A stretch of DNA of 64,000 bases from Brevundimonas sp. SH203 (GTDB lineage: Bacteria; Pseudomonadota; Alphaproteobacteria; Caulobacterales; Caulobacteraceae), in the NCBI RefSeq assembly GCF_002157625.1, contig NZ_BDMM01000001.1, positions 62,001 to 126,000 on the forward strand, in the 5' to 3' direction. Below, piece by piece: positions 37,955 through 46,903 of this stretch (position 1 is its first letter; each line of letters opens with the position of its first letter). Position numbers and translations under genes: made by a program. The notes beneath the pieces are model-generated. The model had not been told where the DNA came from and searched no databases. It saw only the letters and a list, made by a program, of their open reading frames with translations.

Positions 37955-40333
37955 TCAGTCCGCCTTTTCCACGAAACTGTCGATCACCCGCTTCTCGCCG
38001 GCCTTTTCGAAGTCGACCAGCAGCTTGTTGCCTTCGACGACCCGAACGGAGCCGTAACCGAACTTCTGGTGAAAGACCCGCTGTCCCTTTTTCCAGCCCG
38101 AACTGGATTTGGGATCGGCGGTGGCGATCAGGCGGCCGTCGCCCTCGATGACCGCTTTCCGGGCGGGGAGGCGAGCCGGCGTCTGGGCGGCGGTGAAGCT
38201 CTGGGCGCGTTTCCAGCCGGGCGAGGAATAGCCGCTGCCGAAGGAGGGGGCGTCGTCCCAGCGGCTCTTGGCCTCCTTCATGCCGGTCGAGGCGCCGTAA
38301 TAGCCGGTGTCGGATTGCGGATCGACGTGGGCGATGGGCAGTTCGTCGACGAAGCGGCTGGGCAGTTGCGAGGTCCAGCGGCCATAGACCAGACGGTTGG
38401 CGACAAACGAAATCCGCGCGTCCTGCTTGGCCCGGGTCACGCCGACGTAGGCCAGGCGGCGTTCCTCCTCCAGACCCTTTTCGCCCTTTTCGTCGATGCT
38501 GCGCTGAGAGGGGAAGACCCCTTCCTCCCAGCCGGGCAGGAAGACCAGCGGGAACTCCAGCCCCTTGGCGCCGTGCAGGGTCATGATCTGCACCGCCCCG
38601 TCGCCGTTTGGGTCGTCGCCCGCGCCGCGGTCCAGGTCCATGACCAGAGAGACGTGTTCCAGATAGGCCTGCAGCGTCTCGAACTGCTGCATCGACTGAA
38701 CCAGTTCCTTCAGGTTCTCCAGCCGGGTCTGGCCGCTGGTCCGGTCGGCCTTCTGCATGTCGGTATAGCCGCTCTCTTCCAGCACGGTCTCCATGACCTG
38801 CCAGTGGGGCGTGGTCTCCGACAGCTGACGCCAGCGGTCGATGTCGCGCACGAAGTTGGACAAGGCCGTGCGGGTGCGGGCCTGAAGCTCGTCGGTGTTG
38901 ATCAGACCGCGCACGGCGGTCAGGGCCGACAGATCGTGCTGGCGGGCCAGTTGCAGAATCTTCTGGACGCTGGTGTCGCCGATGCCGCGCTTGGGGACAT
39001 TGACGATCCGCTCGAACGCCAGATCGTCGTCCTCTGACAGGATCAGCCGCAGATAGGCGTGGGCGTCGCGGATTTCGGCCCGCTCGAAGAAGCGCGGCCC
39101 GCCGATGACCGTATAGGGGATGGCCAGCATGACCAGCCGCTCTTCGAAGGCCCGCATCTGGAACGAGGCGCGCACCAGAATAGCCATGTCCTTGTATTTC
39201 AGGCTAGGTTGGCCGGCATGGGGCCGCCGCGCAGTCTCGATCTCGTCTCCGATCAGACGGGCCTCGGCCTCGCCGTCCCAGACGCCGCGCACCCGAACCT
39301 TATCGCCGCCGTCATCCTCGGTCCACAGGGTCTTGCCCAGCCGATCGCGGTTGGCGGCGATCAGGCCGGACGCGGCCCCCAGTATGTGGCGGGTCGAGCG
39401 ATAGTTCCGCTCCAGCTTGACGATCTTGGCGCCGGGAAAGTCGCGTTCGAAACGCAGGATGTTGTCCACCTCGGCGCCGCGCCAGCCATAGATCGATTGA
39501 TCGTCGTCGCCGACGCAGCAAACATTGCCGGTCGAGGCCGTCAGCAGCCGAAGCCACAGATACTGGGCGACATTGGTGTCCTGATATTCGTCCACCAGAA
39601 TGTAGCGGAAGCGGCGGCGGTATTCCTCGGCCAGGTCCGCGTGCTGCGACAGAATGGTGATGTTGTGCAGCAGAAGATCGCCGAAGTCGCAGGCGTTCAG
39701 CGACCGCAGCCGCGCCTGATAGGCGGCGTAGAGGCCCTGGCCCTTGCCATTGGCGAAGTCCTCGCCGGGCGGCAGTTTTTCGGGCGTCCAGCCCCGGTTC
39801 TTCCAATGGTCGATCAGGCCCGACAGCGATTTCGGCGTCCAGCGTTTGGTGTCGATGTTGGCCGCTTCCAGCAGCTGTTTCAGCACCCGTTCCTGATCGT
39901 CGGTGTCCAGAATGGTGAAGCTGGATTTCAGCCCGACCAGTTCGGCATGGCGACGCAGGATCTGGGCGGCGATGGAGTGGAAGGTGCCCAGCCAGCGCAA
40001 ACCTTCGGCCGACGGGCCGATCAGATGCGTGATCCGCTCGCGCATCTCGCGCGCGGCCTTGTTGGTGAAGGTGACGGCCAGCAGTTCCCACGGCCTGGCC
40101 CGGCCGGTCGCCAGGATATGGGCCAGTCGGGTGGTCAGGACGCGGGTCTTGCCCGTTCCGGCGCCCGCCAGAACCAGAACCGGCCCCTCGGTCGTCTCGA
40201 CCGCCTCGCGCTGTTCGGGATTCAGGCCGGACAGATAGTCGCGGGCCTGCGCCTCCTCGGGCGCGCGAGCGCGGGCCAGGTCGGAAATGCGAGGGGCGGG
40301 AAGATCGGTCACGGGCGAAGAACTATCCGTCAT
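37955..40333 (-). CDS. UvrD/PcrA-type DNA helicase
   Basis: 792-residue superfamily 1A 3'-5' helicase for repair and removal of proteins from DNA. Motifs: Q motif LNPEQREAVE, Walker A AGAGTGKTRV, motif Ia TFTNKAAREMRERI, DEYQDTN (motif II), GDDDQSIYGWRGA (III), NYRST (IV), MTLHGAKGLEFPLVFLPG (V), and VGVTRAKQDARIS (VI). The C-terminus ends in a Tudor-like KVFHQKFGYGSV-type segment (here QRVFHQKFGYGSVRVVEG), as in PcrA. Either name, uvrD or pcrA, would fit. Confidence 0.95.
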   Translation of the reverse strand: MTDSSSPVTDLPAPRISDLARARAPEEAQARDYLSGLNPEQREAVETTEGPVLVLAGAGTGKTRVLTTRLAHILATGRARPWELLAVTFTNKAAREMRERITHLIGPSAEGLRWLGTFHSIAAQILRRHAELVGLKSSFTILDTDDQERVLKQLLEAANIDTKRWTPKSLSGLIDHWKNRGWTPEKLPPGEDFANGKGQGLYAAYQARLRSLNACDFGDLLLHNITILSQHADLAEEYRRRFRYILVDEYQDTNVAQYLWLRLLTASTGNVCCVGDDDQSIYGWRGAEVDNILRFERDFPGAKIVKLERNYRSTRHILGAASGLIAANRDRLGKTLWTEDDGGDKVRVRGVWDGEAEARLIGDEIETARRPHAGQPSLKYKDMAILVRASFQMRAFEERLVMLAIPYTVIGGPRFFERAEIRDAHAYLRLILSEDDDLAFERIVNVPKRGIGDTSVQKILQLARQHDLSALTAVRGLINTDELQARTRTALSNFVRDIDRWRQLSETTPHWQVMETVLEESGYTDMQKADRTSGQTRLENLKELVQSMQQFETLQAYLEHVSLVMDLDRGAGDDPNGDGAVQIMTLHGAKGLEFPLVFLPGWEEGVFPSQRSIDEKGEKGLEEERRLAYVGVTRAKQDARISFVANRLVYGRWTSQLPSRFVDELPIAHVDPQSDTGYYGASTGMKEAKSRWDDAPSFGSGYSSPGWKRAQSFTAAQTPARLPARKAVIEGDGRLIATADPKSSSGWKKGQRVFHQKFGYGSVRVVEGNKLLVDFEKAGEKRVIDSFVEKAD

Positions 40334-40405
40334 TCAGGCTGTCTGGCAGAATCGAAAGCGGAACATAAGGGGACCGCAAGGCAATGTCAGGGCCGCCGTC
40401 GCAAT

Positions 40406-40444
40406 GAAAACAGGGAACCTGCGGGTTCGGCCGCCGGTTCCCTG
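40406..40444 (-). terminator. Probable terminator between the SIMPL gene and the helicase gene
   Basis: On the minus strand CAGGGAACC pairs with GGTTCCCTG (9 bp) and TTTTC follows. It lies about 210 bases beyond the SIMPL stop and about 70 before the helicase start. Confidence 0.5.
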
Positions 40445-40449
40445 TTGCG

Positions 40450-40674
40450 ATGCAACGCGAAGCGAACATCGGCAGGGCGGCCTCCAGCCGTCGGCGCAAA
40501 GGCCGACGACAGGGCTGGATCGCCTTCGCCGCCGGCATGATCGCGATGTTCGGCCTGCTGGCCTTCTGGATCGGGCTGGTTGAAATGGGCGGCGAGCGTA
40601 AGCCGAAGGCCGTTCTCGTCGCCTCCGAACTGCCGGCCGCCTGTCAGGACGCGGCTATTTCAGACTGTAGGTGA
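40450..40674 (+). CDS. Possible small membrane protein (doubtful)
   Basis: A 74-codon frame encoding a basic N-terminus (SRRRKGRRQ) and one clear hydrophobic segment (WIAFAAGMIAMFGLLAFW), ending in a short tail with a Cys pair. Basic-then-hydrophobic layout resembles real single-pass proteins, and it fills an otherwise empty 320-base gap. Against it: no ribosome-binding site, a 20-base overlap with the SIMPL gene end, and location in that gene's 3' region. Kept as a low-confidence candidate. Confidence 0.25.
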   Translation: MQREANIGRAASSRRRKGRRQGWIAFAAGMIAMFGLLAFWIGLVEMGGERKPKAVLVASELPAACQDAAISDCR

Positions 40675-41374
40675 TCGTCGTCACCACGCGGATTTTCTTG
40701 TCGATGGAGGCGGCTTCGTTGTCGCCCGATCCGTCGCGCGGCAGGATTTCGAACGAGCCCTGCGTCGCCTGACGGATTGGCCCCAGCGGCGTGCCGCTGT
40801 CCTTGGCGAACTGTTCGGCGCCGGTGCGGGCGGCGCTGGTGCCCTCGGCGATCATTTGCGGCCGCACGTCGTTCAGCTTGGTGAAGATGTAGGACGGCCC
40901 CTGGAAGTCCTGCAGCACCACGTCCTGGCGAACCAGGTCGTTCAGGGCGCGGGTCGTGGCCTGGACGCGCGCCACGTCGTTCGTTCGCACCACCACCGTC
41001 TGGGCCAGGATGAAACGCGGGCCGCCGTTCTGCGCGGCGTATTCGCGCGAGCGGGTGTCGGCGACCTCCAGCCGGCCCAGTTCGATGGCCGACGCGGGAT
41101 AGCCCTGGGCGGTCAGGAAACGGCGCACCAGGCCCAGGTCGTTGTCGATCTTGCCCTGCACCTCGGACAGGACATCGCCGGATGCGGTGAACCGAAGCGG
41201 CAGGACCGCCAAATCGGCCTTCACGTTCCGCTCGGACAGGCCGCGCACCGTCACGGTGCGGTCGCCGGCGCGCGCATGGATCACGCCCTGACCGATCAGG
41301 GCGCCCGCCCCGATGAAGCCCAGAGCCAGCAATCCGCCGAATAGGGCGGCGGGAACCAGTCGATTGTCGCTCAT
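40655..41374 (-). CDS. SIMPL domain (DUF541) protein
   Basis: 239 residues. An N-terminal membrane anchor or signal (about 8-30, VPAALFGGLLALGFIGAGAL) precedes a SIMPL domain starting VTVRGLSERNVKADLAVLPL, close to the usual xVxGxAxxxVxPDxA pattern. Family members are periplasmic or outer-surface proteins linked to oxidative-stress tolerance; no catalytic role is known. It ends with VVTTITYSLK. It sits 24 bases downstream of the ribbon-helix-helix gene, so both may be on one transcript. Confidence 0.85.
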   Translation of the reverse strand: MSDNRLVPAALFGGLLALGFIGAGALIGQGVIHARAGDRTVTVRGLSERNVKADLAVLPLRFTASGDVLSEVQGKIDNDLGLVRRFLTAQGYPASAIELGRLEVADTRSREYAAQNGGPRFILAQTVVVRTNDVARVQATTRALNDLVRQDVVLQDFQGPSYIFTKLNDVRPQMIAEGTSAARTGAEQFAKDSGTPLGPIRQATQGSFEILPRDGSGDNEAASIDKKIRVVTTITYSLK

Positions 41375-41398
41375 GATCGCATCTCCATAGACCGCAGG

Positions 41399-41623
41399 TT
41401 ACGCCGCCCGGCCGTTGTCCGCCACCCAGTCCAGCGCCAGCAGCCGACAGGCCGAGGCCAGGGGCCGTCGCCCGCGCCCGGCGTCGATCTCGGCCAGAAG
41501 CTGGGCCTTGCTGAGACTGCGGGTCGCCGCGATCCGGTCCAGCACGGCCCAGAACTCGGGCTCCAGCGCCACGGAGGTCGCATGGCCCGCCAGGGCGACG
41601 GAGCGTTTGGACAGGCTGCTCAA
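41399..41623 (-). CDS. Ribbon-helix-helix domain protein
   Basis: 74 residues: KRSVALAGHATSVALEPEFWAVLDRIAA followed by SLSKAQLLAEID fits the RHH_4 type with a short beta-strand and two helices, so DNA binding as a dimer is probable. Family members are common in alphaproteobacteria and mostly unstudied. TTG start overlaps the stop of the YbaY-type gene as TTGA. Targets are unknown; autoregulation is a guess. Confidence 0.8.
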   Translation of the reverse strand: MSSLSKRSVALAGHATSVALEPEFWAVLDRIAATRSLSKAQLLAEIDAGRGRRPLASACRLLALDWVADNGRAA

Positions 41624-42039
41624 CGCGCGGACTTCAGCACGATCTCGGCCGAGGCGGGCGCGCCCTGCGTCAGGACGGCGTGGCGCGTGTCGGTCGTGAA
41701 GACCAGGGCGCCGGCCGGATCGCGAATCTCGGCGCGAACCGCATAGGTGTGTCGCGGATCGATCTGCGACGTCGGGAAGCCCAGCGTGACAGAGTAGGGC
41801 GGCCCGCCGGTCAGCGTCTCTCGCGTTTCGGCCAGAACTTCGGCGGGGGCGTCCGCGCGGCTGACGTCCTCGACCCGCACCGTCAGCACATGGCCGGGCG
41901 GCAGCATGATCCGTTCGCGATACAGGGCGGTGACGTTCACGACGGTCGTGCCCGTCGTCATCGGCAGGGGCGCTTCGCCCGTCGTGGCGCAGGCGGCCAG
42001 AACCAGGGCGGCGGGTAGAACGAAGGCGGCGTTTCGCAT
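41620..42039 (-). CDS. YbaY-family lipoprotein
   Basis: 139 residues. Signal sequence with lipobox MRNAAFVLPAALVLAAC then ATTGE. The mature part contains VNVTALYRERIMLPPGHVLT followed by VRVEDVSRADAPAEVLAE, the glycoprotein/polysaccharide metabolism (YbaY) pattern seen also beside META/HslJ domains. The function is not established. AGGAGATCGCC precedes the ATG, a very good ribosome-binding site that rules out the longer upstream frame. Confidence 0.85.
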   Translation of the reverse strand: MRNAAFVLPAALVLAACATTGEAPLPMTTGTTVVNVTALYRERIMLPPGHVLTVRVEDVSRADAPAEVLAETRETLTGGPPYSVTLGFPTSQIDPRHTYAVRAEIRDPAGALVFTTDTRHAVLTQGAPASAEIVLKSAR

Positions 42040-42145
42040 GGCGATCTCCTGTTTGAAGGCCAGCATGTCACACTCGCGCGCAAGACGTGAGAGGCGGGCG
42101 AGCCGTCGGGGTGATAAGCGGGTCGCGCCTGTCTGGAGATCCCAC

Positions 42146-43030
42146 TTGAGCCGGCCGTTCGCCATCGCCGCCATCGCCGCCTGCGCCCTGATCTGGGGTA
42201 CGACCTGGTATGCGATCACCCTGCAGCTGGGGCCGGTGGATGCGGTCGTCTCCATCGTCTGGCGGTTCGGCCTGGCCGCCGTGGTCCTGTTCGCCTTCTG
42301 CGCCTTGACGCGCCGTCCGCTGCGCCTGACGCGCGAGCAGCATATGGCGGCCATAGGGCAGGGCGCCTTCGTCTTCGCGGTCAGCTATGGCTTTGTCTAT
42401 GCGGCGGAAGAGCAGGCGGCGTCGGCTGTCGTGGCGGTCATCTTCGCCGCCCTGGCCTTCGTCAACCTGATCCTGTTTCGCGTTCTGGCGGGACAGAAGG
42501 CGGCGCCGGCGGCCTGGCTGGGCGCCGTGTTCGGCGTGATGGGGGTCGGCGTCCTGTCCTATGGTCAGATGGCGGCGAGCGGAGCGGGCCTGAACCCCGG
42601 ATTGGGCGTGGCCCTGGCCCTGACTGCGGTGATGGCCTCGGCCCTGGGCAACTGGTTCGCCTGGCGGGCGCAGCAGGCGGGCGCGCCGGTTCTGCCCGCG
42701 ACCGCCTGGGCGATGGCGTATGGGACGGCCATGTTGGCGCTGTATGGCCTTGCGACGGGGGCGACGTGGCGGATCGAGCCGACGCCCGCCTATCTGCTGT
42801 CGCTGCTGCACCTGTCGCTGTTCGGTTCGGTGATCGCCTTCGGCCTGTATTTCACCCTCGCCCGCCAGAGGGGATACGCCTTGGCCAGCTATATCTCGGC
42901 CCTGACGCCGCCGATCGCCATGCTGGTGTCGGTCGTGTTCGAGGGCGCGCGCTTCGGCTGGAGCGCCCTGATCGGTCTGGCCCTGGTGCTGGCGGGCCAG
43001 GTCATGCTGATCCGCGCGCCAAAGCCCTGA
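42146..43030 (+). CDS. EamA/DMT-family transporter
   Basis: 294 residues with ten hydrophobic segments arranged as two EamA repeats; the first starts IAAIAACALIWGTTWYAI, the second around VALALTAVMASALGNWFAW. DMT members export amino acids or metabolites; the substrate is unknown. TTG start is preferred since GGAG lies seven bases upstream; longer upstream frames read antisense through the YbaY gene. Confidence 0.88.
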   Translation: MSRPFAIAAIAACALIWGTTWYAITLQLGPVDAVVSIVWRFGLAAVVLFAFCALTRRPLRLTREQHMAAIGQGAFVFAVSYGFVYAAEEQAASAVVAVIFAALAFVNLILFRVLAGQKAAPAAWLGAVFGVMGVGVLSYGQMAASGAGLNPGLGVALALTAVMASALGNWFAWRAQQAGAPVLPATAWAMAYGTAMLALYGLATGATWRIEPTPAYLLSLLHLSLFGSVIAFGLYFTLARQRGYALASYISALTPPIAMLVSVVFEGARFGWSALIGLALVLAGQVMLIRAPKP

Positions 43031-43045
43031 CGATCAGTCGTCCGA

Positions 43046-43234
43046 TCAGTCATCGCGGGGCGTCTCGCGCTTCTTTCCATCCAGCAGGCGGGCGGCGCGG
43101 GCCTGATCCAGGCTGGCGGCCTGTTTCTCGGCTTTCGTGCGGCCGTGGGCGACGCGATTGGCGGCGGCCTCGGCCTTCCGGTCCGCCTTGGCGCGGGATT
43201 TCCGGGCGCGGTTCAGATTGACGATCTCGCCCAT
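43046..43234 (-). CDS. DUF4169 family small protein
   Basis: 62 residues, highly charged and probably helical. MGEIVNLNRARKSRAKADRK and AAANRVAHGRTKAEK are the DUF4169 signature, widespread in alphaproteobacteria without known function. It begins two bases after the patatin-like gene and should be cotranscribed with it. Confidence 0.85.
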   Translation of the reverse strand: MGEIVNLNRARKSRAKADRKAEAAANRVAHGRTKAEKQAASLDQARAARLLDGKKRETPRDD

Positions 43235-43236
43235 GG

Positions 43237-44505
43237 TCAGGTCTTCGGGGGCGAGGGGGCTTGAGAGGCGGCGGACGGTTCCGGGGCCAGGGCGGCCGGC
43301 ACCTGGGCTTCGTCCACGCGCGTTTGCGGGATGAAGGGCTGGTCCGCCTGCTTCTTGTCCAGCCGGGTCCAGGCGTCCGGGCCGCGACCGCGCTGGCGGC
43401 CCAGTTCGAACATGGCGGACATGGTTTCCTGATCGAACTTCAGGCTGGAGGCCGCCACATTGTCGGGAATGGCCGAAAGCGACATATCCAGGCCGTTCCG
43501 CTGGGCGAAGGCTGTGGTGATGGCCAGGTGGGTGCGCAGCGAGGCCTTGCTCATGCTGTCATAGGTGCGCGCCAGTATGCCTGATAGGCGGCCGGGCGTG
43601 ACGCCGTCGTTGCGACCCGTCTGTCCATTGACGATGACATAGAGGGCGCCGACCCGCCCGGCGTCCCTGGGGCGCGTCCACAGCATCAGATCCTCAGGAA
43701 TGGCCAGGAAGGGCGTGTTGACCCCGCCGTCCACATGCATCTCCAGCACCACCTTGTCGTCCTCCTGAAGTCCGGCGATCAGGACGGGCGGGAAGACGCC
43801 GGGAATGCTGGCCGAGGCGACCAGCACCTCCTTGAACAGTTCGCGCGCATTTTCGTCGCCTTGGGCGGCCAGCAGGCCCATGTCCCAGATGACGGTCTGT
43901 TCGCTGTCCAGGTCCGTGGTGGCGACCAGCAGGCGGCGGCCCTTGGCGTGTTCGCGCGCCACGGCCCGCAGCAGTTCGGGCGTGACATTGTCGTCCACCA
44001 GCTTGCGCAAGACCTGGGAGGAGAAGAGGCTGGGGTTCAGGAAGGCGGCGAAGCTACGCCAGCTCAGGATGTTGCTGGCCCCGCCGCTGGTATAGGCGTG
44101 GCGCAGTTCGTCGTCCCAGTCCGAGCCCAGGAAGGCGAAGGGGGCGGCCAGGGCGCCGGTGCTGACCCCGGTGACGACGTCGAAGGTCGGGCGGTCGCCA
44201 TGCTCGCTCCAGCCTGTCAGCAGCCCCGCTCCATAGGCGCCGTTGGCCCCGCCGCCCGACAGGGCCAGGATGGTGGTGGGATGGTCGGGGCGCAGCCGAC
44301 CGCCGATTTCCTGGGTGAAGGCCTGCAGACGCGACGGGTCGTTGCTGCGAATGCGCGGGTCCTCGGCCTTGACCAATGTGCCTTCGACGATCCTGAGCGG
44401 ACCCGTGGGCCGCTCCAGCGTGCCGCACGCCGTCAGCGCCAAGGCCATGACGACGCCGAAGAGACCCGACCCGATCCGCCGCATTCGCACAGTTCCAGCG
44501 TTCAT
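43237..44505 (-). CDS. Patatin-like phospholipase, lipoprotein
   Basis: 422 residues. The signal ends in a lipobox (ALALTAC-GT), predicting an outer-membrane lipid anchor. The patatin domain has the oxyanion loop SGGGANGAYGAG, nucleophile serine in GVSTG, and the catalytic aspartate in DGGVNTPF; so both dyad residues are present. It probably hydrolyses phospholipids or lysophospholipids in the envelope. A proline-rich tail follows. DUF4169 gene downstream. Confidence 0.92.
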   Translation of the reverse strand: MNAGTVRMRRIGSGLFGVVMALALTACGTLERPTGPLRIVEGTLVKAEDPRIRSNDPSRLQAFTQEIGGRLRPDHPTTILALSGGGANGAYGAGLLTGWSEHGDRPTFDVVTGVSTGALAAPFAFLGSDWDDELRHAYTSGGASNILSWRSFAAFLNPSLFSSQVLRKLVDDNVTPELLRAVAREHAKGRRLLVATTDLDSEQTVIWDMGLLAAQGDENARELFKEVLVASASIPGVFPPVLIAGLQEDDKVVLEMHVDGGVNTPFLAIPEDLMLWTRPRDAGRVGALYVIVNGQTGRNDGVTPGRLSGILARTYDSMSKASLRTHLAITTAFAQRNGLDMSLSAIPDNVAASSLKFDQETMSAMFELGRQRGRGPDAWTRLDKKQADQPFIPQTRVDEAQVPAALAPEPSAASQAPSPPKT

Positions 44506-44637
44506 GAATGCCAGTCACATACAGGGTCGCGCTTCCGGCCGCCAGACGCGCCGCCGATTTGGAAGCGGCGCCGTTTGAAACCCCTGGCGCGGGGTCACGT
44601 TCTCAGCGACAGAAATAACCCCTGTATTGGAGACACC

Positions 44638-44877
44638 ATGATCGACGTTTCACTCATCAAGGAACATCTGGAAGTCGTCGGTTCTGACGGCGGTCACGTG
44701 GGGCGTGTCGACCACGTTCTGGACGACCAGATCGAACTGGTCAAGCTGGACCTCGCCGGCGGGTTCAAACACCATATGATCCCGGTCAGCTGGGTTTCGC
44801 GGGTCGATGACAAGCACGTCCATCTCAGCCTGACGCAGGAAGACGCCAAGGCGCGCTGGTCGGAAAAGCCGCACTGA
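44638..44877 (+). CDS. DUF2171 family protein
   Basis: 79 residues with the pattern IKEHLEVVGSDGGHVGRVD, LVKLDLAGG, HHMIPVSWV: a small PRC-barrel-like fold found in many alphaproteobacteria. Function unknown; some relatives are stress-induced. GGAG sits eight bases before the ATG. Upstream sequence (44506-44637) holds no other gene. A hairpin terminator lies 27 bases after the stop. Confidence 0.85.
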   Translation: MIDVSLIKEHLEVVGSDGGHVGRVDHVLDDQIELVKLDLAGGFKHHMIPVSWVSRVDDKHVHLSLTQEDAKARWSEKPH

Positions 44878-44903
44878 CCCTCAGGCGCACAATTCTGGAT
44901 CAA

Positions 44904-44931
44904 GGCCCCGCTGTCGCAGGCGGGCCCTTTT
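44904..44931 (+). terminator. Rho-independent terminator after the DUF2171 gene
   Basis: GGCCCCGC and GCGGGCC pair with one bulged C, then CTTTT. Confidence 0.6.
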
Positions 44932-44971
44932 CTGTATGTCGTCGGCAAGAACAGCCGCGCTGGAGCCGACC

Positions 44972-45358
44972 TTGATCCGACTGATCCTGAATATCCTGTG
45001 GTTCGTTTTCGGCGGCTGGCTTTCAGGGCTGTTGTGGCTGGCGGGCGGTGCGATACTGGCGCTGACCGTCGTCGGTCTGCCGTGGACCTTCGCGGCGTGG
45101 CGCATCGCCAGCTACTCCTTCTGGCCCTTCGGACGCGAGATCGTCTGGCAGGAGGCGCATCCCGTCGTCGGCTGTCTGGGCGTGGTGCTGAACGTGATCT
45201 GGTTCGTGGTCGCCGGCTGGTACATCGCCCTGTCGCATCTGGTGATCGCGGTGGCGGAGTTCGTCTCCATCATCGGCATCCCCTTCGCCCTGAAGGACCT
45301 GGAACTGGCCAAGCTGGCGCTGGCGCCGGTCGGCCGCACGATCCGCGACAAGCCCTGA
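44972..45358 (+). CDS. YccF domain membrane protein
   Basis: 128 residues with two copies of the YccF repeat: LILNILWFVFGGWLSGLLWL and VVLNVIWFVVAGWYIALSHL, each followed by a loop and GLPW/GIPFALKDLELAKLAL. Four hydrophobic segments. TTG start is preferred, with GGAG six bases upstream; an ATG at 44936 is in frame. Function unknown. A strong bidirectional terminator follows immediately. Confidence 0.82.
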   Translation: MIRLILNILWFVFGGWLSGLLWLAGGAILALTVVGLPWTFAAWRIASYSFWPFGREIVWQEAHPVVGCLGVVLNVIWFVVAGWYIALSHLVIAVAEFVSIIGIPFALKDLELAKLALAPVGRTIRDKP

Positions 45359-45367
45359 GCCAAAGAA

Positions 45368-45401
45368 AAAGCGCCGATGTCGCATCCGACATCGGCGCTT
45401 T
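45368..45401. terminator. Bidirectional terminator between the YccF gene and fumC
   Basis: A perfect 15-bp inverted repeat, AAAGCGCCGATGTCG and CGACATCGGCGCTTT, around loop CATC, with A-run on one side and T-run on the other. It can stop transcription from both convergent genes. Confidence 0.9.
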
Positions 45402-45425
45402 CTGATTTCGTGACCGCCCGGCCGA

Positions 45426-46817
45426 TCAGCCCGGCGAGATCATCTTCTCGGGGCGGACGGCCTCGTCGAACTCGGCGTCGGTCAGATAGCCGCCGCCGAC
45501 CGCTTCCTCGCGCAGGGTGGTGCCGTTCTTGTGCGCGGTCTTGGCGATCTTGGCGCAGATGTCATAGCCCAGCTTGCCGTTCAGCGCCGTGACCAGCATC
45601 AGCGAGTTGTTCAGGCCGCGCGCGATATTGTCCTCGCGCGCCTCGATGCCGACGACGCAGTTGTCGGTGAAGCTGATGGCCGCATCGGCGACCAGACGCA
45701 CCGACTGCAGGAAGTTGTAGGCCATCACCGGATTATAGACGTTTAGTTCGAAGTGGCCCTGCGAACCGGCGAAGGTGATGGCGGCGTTGTTGCCGAACAC
45801 CTGGACGCAGACCTGGGTCAGGGCCTCGCACTGGGTCGGATTGACCTTGCCCGGCATGATGGAGGAGCCCGGCTCGTTCTCCGGCAGGGCCAGTTCGCCC
45901 AGACCCGAACGCGGGCCGGAGCCCAGGAAGCGGATGTCGTTAGCGATCTTGAACAGCGACGCGGCCACCGTGTTGATCGCGCCGTGGCTGAAGACCATGG
46001 CGTCATGGGCGGCCAGGGCCTCGAACTTGTTCGGCGCCGTGGTGAAGGGCAGGCCGGTGATCTCGGCGATCTGGGCCGCGACCTTTTCGGCGAAACCGAC
46101 CGGGGCGTTCAGGCCGGTGCCGACGGCGGTGCCGCCCTGGGCCAGTTCCATCAGCTTGGGCAGGGTCTGTTCGATCCGCTCGATGCCGTTGGCGACCTGC
46201 TGGGCGTAGCCGCCGAACTCCTGGCCCAGGGTCAGAGGCGTGGCGTCTTGGGTGTGGGTGCGGCCGATCTTGATGATGTGGGCCCAAGCCTTGGCCTTGG
46301 CCTCCAGCGCGGCGTGCAGGTGCTTCAGCGCCGGGATCAGGTCGCCCGCCACCTGTTCGGCGCAGGCGACGTGCATGGCCGTGGGATAGGTGTCGTTGGA
46401 CGACTGGCTCATATTGACGTGGTCGTTCGGGTGGACCGGCTTCTTGGAGCCCGTCTCGCCGCCCAGAATCTCGATGGCGCGGTTCGAGATCACCTCATTG
46501 GCGTTCATGTTCGACTGGGTGCCCGAACCCGTCTGCCAGACGACCAGCGGGAAATGGTCGTTCAGCTTGCCTTCGATCACCTCGTTGGCGGCCTTGACGA
46601 TGGCGTCGGCCAGGGCGGGGTCCAGCTTGCCCAGGTCGCGATTGGTCTCGGCGGCGGCGCGCTTGACGATGCCCAGGGCGCGCACGACGGGCAGGGGCTG
46701 TTTCTCCCAACCGATCTTGAAGTTGCCCAACGAACGCTGCGCCTGAGCGCCCCAGTAACGATCGGCGGCGACCTCGATAGGGCCGAAGGTGTCGGTTTCG
46801 ATGCGGACGTTGCTCAT
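45426..46817 (-). CDS. fumC: Fumarate hydratase class II
   Basis: 463 residues; hydrates fumarate to malate in the citric-acid cycle. Signature [17 protein letters not shown], substrate-site motifs [14 protein letters not shown] and [16 protein letters not shown], and [14 protein letters not shown] are present. Oxygen-stable, iron-independent class, full length. The ATG is followed by the family start ([13 protein letters not shown]). Transcribed toward the shared terminator. Confidence 0.98.
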   Translation of the reverse strand: MSNVRIETDTFGPIEVAADRYWGAQAQRSLGNFKIGWEKQPLPVVRALGIVKRAAAETNRDLGKLDPALADAIVKAANEVIEGKLNDHFPLVVWQTGSGTQSNMNANEVISNRAIEILGGETGSKKPVHPNDHVNMSQSSNDTYPTAMHVACAEQVAGDLIPALKHLHAALEAKAKAWAHIIKIGRTHTQDATPLTLGQEFGGYAQQVANGIERIEQTLPKLMELAQGGTAVGTGLNAPVGFAEKVAAQIAEITGLPFTTAPNKFEALAAHDAMVFSHGAINTVAASLFKIANDIRFLGSGPRSGLGELALPENEPGSSIMPGKVNPTQCEALTQVCVQVFGNNAAITFAGSQGHFELNVYNPVMAYNFLQSVRLVADAAISFTDNCVVGIEAREDNIARGLNNSLMLVTALNGKLGYDICAKIAKTAHKNGTTLREEAVGGGYLTDAEFDEAVRPEKMISPG

Positions 46818-46903
46818 GCGCGGAAATCTCGTCTGTCAGGCGTGGCGGTGGGTTGCGCGGGGGTGTAGCACGGCCGTCAGGCAGGGCAAGGCGAGGGAAG
46901 GCC

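Noticed and set aside
40425-40440. SOS box GTTC-N7-GTTC upstream of the helicase gene
   Set aside because: The two GTTC units are separated by eight bases, not seven, and they lie within a terminator-like hairpin.
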